From assembly GCA_938091475.1 (NCBI GenBank), contig CALLJI010000091.1:1-5324 (forward strand): a DNA stretch of 5,324 nucleotides, in the 5' to 3' direction. Source of the stretch: an uncultured Caldimicrobium sp. GTDB lineage: Bacteria; Desulfobacterota; Thermodesulfobacteria; Thermodesulfobacteriales; Thermodesulfobacteriaceae. This document shows positions 1 through 5,324 of this stretch, piece by piece. Position 1 is the first letter of the stretch. Every line of letters starts with the position of its first letter. A model generated the notes under the pieces. It had not been told where the DNA came from. It worked only from the letters and a program-made list of their open reading frames with translations, and searched no databases. A program made the position numbers and the translations under genes.

Positions 1-7
1 AATAACT

Positions 8-15
8 ACCTCCTT
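8..15 (-). promoter_or_regulatory. Strong Shine-Dalgarno of a gene beginning at or beyond the left edge
   Basis: On the minus strand, AAGGAGGT is followed by 7 more bases (AGTTATT) up to the window edge, ideal spacing for a start codon just outside. Alternatively a TTG at 19-21 opens a frame reading LKKEVVI that runs off the edge, but its upstream AAGGG abuts the codon and gives poor spacing. In either case another minus-strand gene follows the PHP gene. I found no clear -35/-10 pair in 16-84. Confidence 0.5.
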
Positions 16-99
16 TTTCAACCCTTAAACCAAGTTTTTCACTAAAAAGATATCTTCTATTTTAAGAGGCTCCGCTGTATTTTGCCCCTGCGAATTTAG

Positions 100-124
100 G
101 GGGCGATTCGTGAATCGCCCCTAC
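100..124 (-). repeat. REP-like hairpin 1 (CGATTC-type stem)
   Basis: GGGGCGATTC (100-109) pairs perfectly with GAATCGCCCC (112-121) around a GT centre, then TAC. It is the strongest of the four, with 10 paired bases. Confidence 0.8.
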
Positions 125-137
125 AGATGGAACCTCT

Positions 138-162
138 GGGCTGGGGCAAGCCCAGCCCCTAC
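138..162 (-). repeat. REP-like hairpin 2 (GGGCTGGG-type stem)
   Basis: GGGCTGGG (138-145) pairs with CCCAGCCC (151-158) across a five-base loop, followed by CTAC. The stem sequence is unrelated to hairpins 1 and 3, yet size, foot and spacing are the same. Confidence 0.8.
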
Positions 163-177
163 GAATTAAAACCTTTT

Positions 178-201
178 GGGCGATTCGTGAATTGCCCCTA
201 C
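178..201 (-). repeat. REP-like hairpin 3 (CGATTC-type stem, one wobble)
   Basis: GGGCGATTC (178-186) pairs with GAATTGCCC (189-197). It is the same type as hairpin 1 with a single change in the second arm (C to T at 193), which turns a G-C pair into a G-T/G-U wobble when read on the plus strand (A-C on the minus strand). Confidence 0.8.
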
Positions 202-216
202 GGACACAAACCTCTT

Positions 217-240
217 GGGCACAACAAGCCGTGCCCCTAC
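217..240 (-). repeat. REP-like hairpin 4 (GGGCAC-type stem)
   Basis: GGGCAC (217-222) pairs with GTGCCC (231-236), leaving an eight-base loop AACAAGCC, followed by CTAC. It is a third stem type and the weakest of the four; the inner arm may have decayed. Confidence 0.7.
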
Positions 241-272
241 AGAAAAAACTAATTGTAAGTAACTAAGACATT

Positions 273-1130
273 TTAAATGGTAACCGCATAAACCTTCTCA
301 AGGGCAGATTTCAGATTTGTATAGCATTCATAGGGAACTTCTAAGTTTCCAAAGCCTCTCCCAAGTCTAATATGGGGTTTATTTACTCCGTGGAAATCGC
401 TTCCTCCAGTTACTAAGAGATTTAAAGACTTCGCTTTTTCAATCAAAAATTGAGTAAACTCTGGATTATGCTCTGAATAATAGGCCTCAACCCCTTTTAT
501 ACCCATATCCACTAATATCTCTAAATATTTAGCTAATTCTGCTTTATCAAGTTTTAGGGTAATGGGATGGGCTAGCACTGGCACTCCTCCACTTTGTAAA
601 ATCTTCCTTATAGCAATCTCAGGCTCAAGAATAGCTTTTGGCACATAGGCTGGAGCTCCTTTCTTCAGGTATCTTTCAAAGGCCTCAACAAAACTTTTCA
701 CATAACCCTTTTCCACCAAAAGCTTTGCAAAGTGAGGTCTTCCTATTTCTCCCTGGGCTGTGGCTGTCAATTCATCCAAGGTTATCTTAATACCCAAAGA
801 GTTCAGTTTCTCAAGCATAAGAAGATTTCTCTTCATACGTGCCTTCTTTAGTTCCTCTAACATCTCCTCTAAGGCGTTAAGCTCTGGATTTAAAAAATAA
901 CCTAAAAGATGAAAATGCCCTGGCCCATCAAATTTAACACTTATTTCAACTCCACTCAAAAAGGCAATTCCCTCTTCTTTTGCAGCTAAATAAGCCTCCT
1001 TCAAGCCTTCAGTGGTATCATGGTCTGTTAAAGCTATCGCTTTGAGTCCTTCCTTCTTTGCAAGATAGATTAATTCTCTGGGGCTAAAGGTGCCATCTGA
1101 GGCTGTGGAATGGGTATGTAAATCAACCAT
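273..1130 (-). CDS. PHP-domain phosphoesterase, RNase AM / 3',5'-nucleoside bisphosphate phosphatase family
   Basis: A 285-residue cytoplasmic metal-dependent phosphoesterase of the YciV/TrpH type (E. coli RNase AM is of similar length). Family members remove the 3' phosphate from 3',5'-nucleoside bisphosphates, and the E. coli enzyme trims 5' ends of RNA including rRNA precursors. The PHP motifs are complete: DLHTHSTASDG (His5, His7, Asp12), LTDHDT (His37), GVEIS (Glu62), HFHLLGY (His74), RPHFAK (His133), VLAHP (His188) and GGSDFHG (Asp245, His247), matching the trinuclear metal site of the family. The middle insertion (about 85-175) is typical of this branch. The start is fixed by AAAGGA 7 bases upstream and by the motif beginning at residue 3. 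It lies 11 bases after pyrG, so it is very likely co-transcribed and coupled. The exact substrate (nucleotide or RNA) cannot be read from the sequence. It is the last gene of the cluster before the hairpin array. Confidence 0.9.
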   Translation of the reverse strand: MVDLHTHSTASDGTFSPRELIYLAKKEGLKAIALTDHDTTEGLKEAYLAAKEEGIAFLSGVEISVKFDGPGHFHLLGYFLNPELNALEEMLEELKKARMKRNLLMLEKLNSLGIKITLDELTATAQGEIGRPHFAKLLVEKGYVKSFVEAFERYLKKGAPAYVPKAILEPEIAIRKILQSGGVPVLAHPITLKLDKAELAKYLEILVDMGIKGVEAYYSEHNPEFTQFLIEKAKSLNLLVTGGSDFHGVNKPHIRLGRGFGNLEVPYECYTNLKSALEKVYAVTI

Positions 1131-1137
1131 AAAAAAA

Positions 1138-1143
1138 TCCTTT
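1138..1143 (-). promoter_or_regulatory. Ribosome binding site of the PHP gene, overlapping the pyrG stop
   Basis: AAAGGA on the minus strand overlaps the TAA of pyrG and is followed by a run of seven T and the ATG at 1130. Ribosomes finishing pyrG would sit over this site, so coupled translation is likely. Confidence 0.65.
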
Positions 1144-2797
1144 AAGCCTTTTTTCTCTCAAAGGATGCTCTAATAAAGTCCACAAAGAGAGGATGAGGAT
1201 TAAGAGGCTTCGATTTGAATTCTGGGTGGAATTGCACCCCTACAAACCAAGGATGATCCTCCAATTCTACTATTTCCACTAATTCTCCATCAGGAGAGGT
1301 CCCCACAATCCTCAGGCCTGCCTTCTCAAAGGCCTCCCTATAGAGATTATTAAATTCATAGCGATGTCTATGCCTCTCATAAATTTGATTCTGCTTATAG
1401 GCTTGGTAAACCTTGGAATCTTTGGCAAGAAGACAAGGATAAGCCCCAAGCCTCATAGTACCTCCCAAATCACAACCTTCCTCTCTTCTCTCCCTTGTAC
1501 CCTTTCTGTAATCATACCATTCCTTCATAAGGTATATGACAGGATAGGGGGTATTGGGCTCAAATTCTGTAGAATGTGCTTCCTTCCAACCAAGTTTATG
1601 CCTGGCAAATTCTACCACGGCAAGCTGCATACCTAAACAAATTCCAAAAAAGGGAATTCCCCTTTCTCGTGCATATTTTATAGCAAGCATTTTTCCCTCA
1701 ACCCCTCTTATTCCAAAACCCCCTGGCACAAGGATCCCATCAACATCTTGAAAAAACTCCCCTAAATTTTCTGGAGTAAGTTCATCTGAGAGAACATATT
1801 TTAAATTCACTCTAAGATGGTTAGCTAAACCACCATGGATTAAAGCCTCATTAAGGGATTTATAAGAGTCCTTTAAATTTACATATTTTCCCACAATGGC
1901 AATAGTAACTTCATCCTTAGGATTTTTAAATCTCTTTACTAAATCTTGCCAGGGAGTTAGATCAGGCTCCCTTGTCCAAATATTTAACTTCTCTACAATT
2001 TTTTCATCTAATCCCTCTTGATGGAAAATTAAAGGAATCTCATAAATACAATCCACATCCTTTGCGGTAATAACCGCATCTTCCTCTACATTACAAAAAA
2101 GGGCTATTTTTTTCTTAATTTCTGGAGGCAAAAAGCGATCCGTTCTACATAATAGGATATCGGGTTGTATACCTATAGCTCTTAGTTCCTTAACACTGTG
2201 CTGAGTAGGCTTAGTTTTAAGCTCTCCAGCTGTTTTAATATAGGGCACATAAGTTAGATGAATATAAAGAGCATTCTCTTTTCCTAAGTCATATCCTAAC
2301 TGCCTTATGGCTTCAAGAAAGGGCAAGCTTTCTATATCCCCCACAGTGCCACCAATTTCAATGATAGCTACATCCACTTCCTTTCCTGCTAACTCAAGAA
2401 TCACAGATTTAATCTCATCAGTCACATGGGGTATGATCTGCACAGTACCTCCTAAATAAATTCCCTTTCGCTCTTTGGTAATAACTGAATAATAAATTTT
2501 GCCTGATGTATAATTATTTTTAGCTGACATTTGAGCTGAAGTAAATCTCTCATAATGGCCAAGGTCAAGATCTGTTTCTGCACCATCCTCTGTAACATAG
2601 ACCTCGCCATGTTGAAAGGGATTCATAGTCCCTGGATCCACATTGATATAGGGATCAAGCTTCTGAAAGGTCACCCTTAGGCCCCTTGCCTCTAAGAGCG
2701 CACCTATGGAAGCTGCCGCTAATCCCTTACCTAAGGAAGATAAAACCCCACCTGTGATAAATATAAACTTAGTGTGAAACCTCTTCCTCCTTTTCAT
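1142..2797 (-). CDS. pyrG: CTP synthase
   Basis: Makes CTP from UTP, ATP and glutamine, the last step of de novo pyrimidine nucleotide synthesis in the cytoplasm. It is full length (551 residues from the ATG at 2797; E. coli has 545). Numbering from that ATG: the synthetase domain opens with [16 protein letters not shown] (P-loop Lys24), then [12 protein letters not shown] (metal-binding Asp78) and [12 protein letters not shown] (Glu147), and covers about 1-285. The class I glutamine amidotransferase domain covers about 295-548, with GICLGMQ (nucleophile Cys387) and VQFHPEF (His524, Glu526), so the catalytic triad is complete. An in-frame GTG at 2803 would add two residues (see the separate site). 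The N-terminus [11 protein letters not shown] is more basic and several residues longer than the usual M-K-T-K-F/Y type. It is preceded by an untranslated gap of about 50 bases, the largest in the cluster, and its TAA overlaps the ribosome binding site of the next gene. Confidence 0.97.
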   Translation of the reverse strand: MKRRKRFHTKFIFITGGVLSSLGKGLAAASIGALLEARGLRVTFQKLDPYINVDPGTMNPFQHGEVYVTEDGAETDLDLGHYERFTSAQMSAKNNYTSGKIYYSVITKERKGIYLGGTVQIIPHVTDEIKSVILELAGKEVDVAIIEIGGTVGDIESLPFLEAIRQLGYDLGKENALYIHLTYVPYIKTAGELKTKPTQHSVKELRAIGIQPDILLCRTDRFLPPEIKKKIALFCNVEEDAVITAKDVDCIYEIPLIFHQEGLDEKIVEKLNIWTREPDLTPWQDLVKRFKNPKDEVTIAIVGKYVNLKDSYKSLNEALIHGGLANHLRVNLKYVLSDELTPENLGEFFQDVDGILVPGGFGIRGVEGKMLAIKYARERGIPFFGICLGMQLAVVEFARHKLGWKEAHSTEFEPNTPYPVIYLMKEWYDYRKGTRERREEGCDLGGTMRLGAYPCLLAKDSKVYQAYKQNQIYERHRHRYEFNNLYREAFEKAGLRIVGTSPDGELVEIVELEDHPWFVGVQFHPEFKSKPLNPHPLFVDFIRASFERKKA

Positions 2798-2817
2798 AAA
2801 CACTCCCCCTCACCTTT
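2798..2817 (-). promoter_or_regulatory. Ribosome binding region of pyrG with two possible starts
   Basis: On the minus strand this purine-rich stretch serves two in-frame starts. GGGGGAG (2803-2809) lies 5 bases before the ATG at 2797. AAGGTG (2811-2816) lies 7 bases before a GTG at 2803. I prefer the ATG because it is the stronger codon and gives the shorter N-terminal extension, but the GTG has reasonable spacing and cannot be ruled out. Confidence 0.5.
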
Positions 2818-2850
2818 AGATAGCAGTAACTCACTCCCCTACAAAATATT

Positions 2851-4011
2851 TTAAGGCTCAGCTAAATAAATCCATCTCCGTGGATAAGTGGTAAGTCTTT
2901 TTAAACCCTCTTTAGTCACAACAAAAGTATCTTCTAACCCAATTACTCCAAGCTCTGGGATATGGAACTTAGGTTCCAAGGCTATCACCATATTTTCTTC
3001 TAAGGGTGTCTTATTTTTTTCTGCTAATACTGGGGGCTCATCTATTTCAAGACCTACCCCGTGACCAATAAACCTAATTTTCTCTCCGTGATGCATAAAA
3101 TATGCCTGAAATCCCCATTTCTCTACCACCGCTTCCGCTAAAAAATAAACCTCTTCAGCAGGTATCCCTGGCTTTGTCTCCCTCTCTAAAGTTTTTAATA
3201 CCTCCAAGGAAGCTCTAAAAAAGGGAGTGGCTGATTTACATTTACCAAAGCTTGCCATTCTTGTTTGATCTACATAATAACCCCCATAAAATCCGCTAAA
3301 ATCCATCAAAATGGGTTCATTTTTCTTTAACTTTTTAAAACTTGCACCCCCTGGAAAGCCAAAAACTCCCTTTCCACCCTCACCTGTGGTAAAGGGAATG
3401 GGATAAAGCCCATCTCGTCCTGAAATAAAATACCCAAAGGAGAGTTCAAAACGGTTCTGAGAACGAGTATAACCAGGATGACCAAATTCTCTTAAATACT
3501 TTTCTATTATAGATGAGGCTTCGAGCTCGCTCATCCCAGGTTTTATAAATTCCAAACTTCTCTTTAAGGCTTTAGTAAGCCTTTGAGAGGCTCTTTTCAT
3601 ACACTTAATTTCATAAACACTTTTTTTAGTCCTCAAATCCCAAATCACCTCATCAATATTCACTATCTCATAACCAGAGAACCCATCAAAAAGCTTCCTC
3701 CCTTCCTCATAGGTAAAGGCTTTAAAATCTATACCAATTCTTTTGAGTCTCCTTTCCTCAATGATTTCATAAAGTTTTCTAAGGGAATCCAAACTGGAAA
3801 GAGGAAGAAGTGATTTTTTCTTCAGCCACTGGGTAGGTCTTTTCACATATAAAGTAATCTCCCTCTTTCCCACAAAAAGCACCCCCTTAATAAAGAGGGC
3901 TGTAAAATAAAATATATTTAAAGTAGAGAAAATGAAAGCTCCGTCGATGTCTTTTTCTATGAGCTTACTTTGAAAGGTCTTCAATCTCCTTTCAATTTCT
4001 TGTGGAAGCAT
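2851..4011 (-). CDS. M24 family protein, Xaa-Pro peptidase-like
   Basis: A 386-residue cytoplasmic protein with the two-part layout of aminopeptidase P/prolidase-like proteins: an N-terminal creatinase-type domain (about 1-130) and a pita-bread M24 domain (about 135-375). All five expected metal ligands can be placed: Asp237 (ILMDFSG), Asp248 (YVDQTR), His317 (IGHGVG), Glu346 (ALEP) and Glu360 (GLEDTF). A dinuclear metal centre is therefore likely. Two accessory histidines usual in Xaa-Pro peptidases are missing: the HExP-type site after GHGxGL reads IDEPP (Asp324), and there is no histidine at all between residues 179 and 306, where the other should lie. Dipeptidase or aminopeptidase activity on Xaa-Pro bonds is possible but unproven; a subfamily with altered specificity is equally plausible. 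The ATG is 2 bases after the TGA of the transglycosylase gene and has no clear Shine-Dalgarno sequence, so reinitiation by ribosomes from the upstream gene is likely. Confidence 0.85.
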   Translation of the reverse strand: MLPQEIERRLKTFQSKLIEKDIDGAFIFSTLNIFYFTALFIKGVLFVGKREITLYVKRPTQWLKKKSLLPLSSLDSLRKLYEIIEERRLKRIGIDFKAFTYEEGRKLFDGFSGYEIVNIDEVIWDLRTKKSVYEIKCMKRASQRLTKALKRSLEFIKPGMSELEASSIIEKYLREFGHPGYTRSQNRFELSFGYFISGRDGLYPIPFTTGEGGKGVFGFPGGASFKKLKKNEPILMDFSGFYGGYYVDQTRMASFGKCKSATPFFRASLEVLKTLERETKPGIPAEEVYFLAEAVVEKWGFQAYFMHHGEKIRFIGHGVGLEIDEPPVLAEKNKTPLEENMVIALEPKFHIPELGVIGLEDTFVVTKEGLKRLTTYPRRWIYLAEP

Positions 4012-4013
4012 TT

Positions 4014-5051
4014 TCAGTTAGAAGAGAGGGGAGCCCTAAGAGCTTCTGCAATTTTGAGCACAGTCTCGGCATAGGGCTCACTTATATTATATTTCATAAT
4101 GATCCTTTTTTTATAATTTCTATTTGCATCCCTTTTGTAACCCTCCCTCTTTAAATAATTTGCGATACTTGCCAAGGCATCGGGGATAGAAAAGAGATCA
4201 ACCCTTCCGTCTCCATCCCAATCATATCCATAGAGGAAATAGCTTTTGGGCACAAATTGGGGATAACCAAAGGCACCAAATATAGAACCTCTTATCGAGA
4301 AGGGATCCCACCCATTCTTAAAACTCATCTCAACAAAGTAAAGCAGTTCTCTATAGGCCCAGTCTGCCCGTTTTCTCCAACGGTTTCTAACCGTTTCATT
4401 ATTAAAGTCTATCTCAGCATTATTCTCTATAAATTTTTTAAAGAGGTCTTCTTCCCCCGTTAAGGAGAGACTGAAAAAGGTATTAAATACAGGATGATTT
4501 CCAGTCTTTCTCCCCAGATCTGTCTCAACAAGAAAGATGGCTACAAGGATTTCTTTTTCTACTCCAAAGGTCTTTTCTATCTCTTGGAGAAGCTCTTTGT
4601 TTTTTAATATAAATTCCTTTGCCCGAAGAATTCTCTCTTTCTCTAAAAATTGATGATAGGGAAGTTTAGCTTCCCTCCAAGTTAAACTTCTTATCATCAC
4701 TTGAGGGCTGAAAGATACTTCATCTCTACAAAAAAGGGTCTCAAGATAGCTCTCAGGCACTTTTTCTTTTAGATCTTCTTTGATTTTCTCCATCAACTTT
4801 TGCGCATAAGGTTTTATCTCTTCTGAAAGGTTCCTTAAACATAGTTCATCTACTCTTGGCGTATTATTCCCTGAAGTGTTACTCCCTAAAGTGTAACTCG
4901 CTAAAGTGGTATTCGCTAAAGTGTTATTCGCTGAAGTGCTATTCCCTAAAGTACTGTTCCCATATCCCTGGCCTTTACAACTACTAACACCAAAGAGGAG
5001 GCTTATTAAAAGGATAAATCCGATGAAATTAGACCTTCTTATAAAAGTCAT
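4014..5051 (-). CDS. MltB-like lytic murein transglycosylase lipoprotein
   Basis: A 345-residue enzyme predicted to cleave the MurNAc-GlcNAc bond of peptidoglycan, leaving 1,6-anhydro-MurNAc ends, at the periplasmic face of a membrane. Residues 1-24 form a lipoprotein signal (Arg-Arg, then a hydrophobic stretch at about 9-21) ending in the lipobox VSSC, with Cys25 as the lipidation site. Lys at +2 does not match the Asp inner-membrane retention signal of enterobacteria. Residues 31-65 are seven tandem five-residue repeats rich in Asn, Thr, Ser and Gly, probably a flexible tether. The catalytic SLT_2/MltB-type domain covers about 105-307: LVETDLG holds the likely catalytic Glu176; GSIFGAFGYPQFVPKSY (256-271), YDWDGDGRVDLF and ALASIANYLKREGY are the conserved family blocks. 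Cys71 and Cys108 could form a disulfide (inference). No C-terminal peptidoglycan-binding domain is present. The ATG start is supported by AAGGAG 7 bases upstream. I assign the family firmly but not the exact paralogue (MltB versus similar). Confidence 0.9.
   Translation of the reverse strand: MTFIRRSNFIGFILLISLLFGVSSCKGQGYGNSTLGNSTSANNTLANTTLASYTLGSNTSGNNTPRVDELCLRNLSEEIKPYAQKLMEKIKEDLKEKVPESYLETLFCRDEVSFSPQVMIRSLTWREAKLPYHQFLEKERILRAKEFILKNKELLQEIEKTFGVEKEILVAIFLVETDLGRKTGNHPVFNTFFSLSLTGEEDLFKKFIENNAEIDFNNETVRNRWRKRADWAYRELLYFVEMSFKNGWDPFSIRGSIFGAFGYPQFVPKSYFLYGYDWDGDGRVDLFSIPDALASIANYLKREGYKRDANRNYKKRIIMKYNISEPYAETVLKIAEALRAPLSSN
4857..4961 (-). repeat. Seven tandem 15-base units encoding a pentapeptide repeat
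   Basis: Seven in-frame 15-base units inside the transglycosylase gene encode GNSTL, GNSTS, ANNTL, ANTTL, ASYTL, GSNTS and GNNTP (residues 31-65). Position 1 is Gly or Ala, position 4 is always Thr, and position 5 is mostly Leu or Ser. The DNA units are similar but not identical; on the plus strand they share a core of the form CTAAAGT or CTGAAGT. The block begins six residues after the lipidated cysteine and ends before the folded part, so it fits a spacer between lipid anchor and enzyme. The unit length of 15 keeps frame when copies are gained or lost. Confidence 0.85.
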
Positions 5052-5055
5052 ATTT

Positions 5056-5324
5056 TTACTCCTTAGCTAAATTTAGCAAGGAGCCTGCAAGAAGGGATGC
5101 TCTCTCTCTTTCAGTAAACTCACCTTTTACCCAAAATTCACCCTTTCCTTTAAGCTCTATTTTAAATCTTTTCTCACCCTTTGAAAGGGCTCCTTTTATT
5201 CCTCTTATCCTAAACTCATCTCCCCTTTCAAGGCGGTTGTAATCCTCTGGATTTTCAAATAGTAAGGGAAGGATGCCAAAATTAATGAGATTACTTCTGT
5301 GTATCCGAGCAAAAGATTTAGCTA
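5056..5324 (-). CDS. Aconitate hydratase, C-terminal end (partial)
   Basis: The last 88 codons of a gene that enters from the right edge and ends in TAA. The visible protein begins AKSFARIHRSNLINFGILPL, the hallmark of the C-terminal swivel domain of aconitases. In this family the Arg of the SFARIH motif lies in the substrate-binding region. The tail ends in ERERASLLAGSLLNLAKE, like other bacterial aconitases. The family interconverts citrate and isocitrate through a [4Fe-4S] cluster in the cytoplasmic TCA cycle. The cluster cysteines and the GSSRE motif lie outside the window, so completeness cannot be judged. The short C-terminus resembles the Aquifex-type aconitases; a homoaconitase or another member of the superfamily cannot be fully excluded. 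The next gene starts 4 bases after this stop and its ribosome binding site lies inside this gene's last codons, so the two are probably co-transcribed and translationally linked. Confidence 0.9.
   Translation of the reverse strand, partial: AKSFARIHRSNLINFGILPLLFENPEDYNRLERGDEFRIRGIKGALSKGEKRFKIELKGKGEFWVKGEFTERERASLLAGSLLNLAKE
5059..5064 (-). promoter_or_regulatory. Ribosome binding site of the lytic transglycosylase gene
   Basis: AAGGAG on the minus strand, 7 bases before the ATG at 5051. It overlaps the last two codons and stop region of the aconitase gene. This supports the chosen start and suggests coupling of the two genes. Confidence 0.75.

Larger units (their letters stand above)
85..240 (-). 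repeat. Direct array of four REP-like hairpins plus a decayed fifth foot
   Basis: Four short stem-loops stand in the same orientation, each ending in CCCCTAC on the plus strand (GTAGGGG on the minus strand). The feet end at 124, 162, 201 and 240, giving steps of 38, 39 and 39 bases. The linkers differ but share AACCTCT or AACCTTT just before the GGG that opens the next stem. A fifth foot with one change, CCCCTGC, is at 85-91, but its stem is unrecognisable. A GTAG tetranucleotide at the base of a GC-rich hairpin is the known signature of bacterial REP elements mobilised by RAYT (TnpA-REP) transposases; no such transposase is in the window. The array sits at the 3' end of the operon, where such elements often lie. 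No hairpin is followed by a T tract on the minus strand, so these are not ordinary intrinsic terminators, though they could stabilise the transcript 3' end. Confidence 0.8.

Noticed and set aside
47..56. AAGATATCTT, a perfect 10-base palindrome upstream of the presumed left-edge gene.
   Set aside because: It could be an operator half-site pair, but short AT-rich palindromes are common by chance and no second copy or promoter was seen.
85..240. Possible CRISPR array, given the regular 38-39 base period.
   Set aside because: Only about 7 bases of foot plus a short linker element are conserved. The variable parts are self-complementary stems, not spacers, and no cas gene is near.
249..272. Possible terminator directly after the PHP stop codon.
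   Set aside because: The stretch is AT-rich but forms no stable stem followed by a T run on the minus strand.
1237..1243. Another CCCCTAC, as in the hairpin feet.
   Set aside because: It lies inside the conserved VQFHPEF region of pyrG and has no GGGC partner stem; a chance match from codons.
1364..1751. Plus-strand open frames opposite pyrG, and similar ones at 3583-3813 and 4257-4463.
   Set aside because: They lie antisense to strongly conserved genes, have no ribosome binding site or recognisable protein features, and are shadows of the real coding strand.
2836..2842. CCCCTAC in the gap between the M24 gene and pyrG.
   Set aside because: It has the same foot and orientation but no opposing GGG arm and only a very weak AGT/ACT pairing nearby. 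It could be a relic, but there is not enough to call a repeat.
2798..2850. Promoter or pyrG attenuator in the largest intergenic gap.
   Set aside because: No credible -35/-10 pair with proper spacing, no terminator hairpin with a T tract, and no leading G-run/pyrimidine arrangement like the Gram-positive pyrG attenuator.

Overview
The window carries five genes, all read on the minus strand and packed head to tail. In transcription order (right to left) they are: the 3' end of an aconitate hydratase gene, an MltB-like lytic transglycosylase lipoprotein, an M24 (Xaa-Pro peptidase-like) protein, CTP synthase (pyrG), and a PHP-domain phosphoesterase of the RNase AM / nucleoside-bisphosphate phosphatase family. 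Gaps are 4, 2, about 50 and 11 bases. This looks like one transcription unit, probably with its promoter to the right of the window; I saw no convincing promoter inside.

The DNA is AT-rich and the proteins are rich in Lys, Glu and Ile. A periplasm-facing murein lipoprotein with a lipobox implies a diderm (Gram-negative-type) envelope. The aconitase tail resembles the bacterial 'Aquifex-type' enzyme. Together these suggest a thermophilic or anaerobic diderm such as the Thermodesulfobacteria. That placement is an impression from sequence style, not a search result.

Region 1-272, beyond the last gene of the cluster, has no complete gene. It holds a regular array of four REP-like hairpins (about 97-240), all in one orientation and ending in the same CCCCTAC foot (GTAGGGG on the minus strand) at 38-39 base steps, plus a decayed fifth foot at 85-91. 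The stems belong to three sequence types. At the extreme left a strong Shine-Dalgarno sequence (8-15, minus strand) points to another minus-strand gene that starts at or just outside the edge.

The gene functions (TCA cycle, cell-wall remodelling, peptide hydrolysis, pyrimidine nucleotide synthesis, RNA or nucleotide turnover) form no single pathway. The cluster reads as a housekeeping operon. The points worth a second look are the hairpin array, a seven-copy pentapeptide repeat behind the lipobox of the transglycosylase, and an M24 protein that keeps its metal ligands but lacks both accessory active-site histidines. I did not find evidence of a new multi-gene system.
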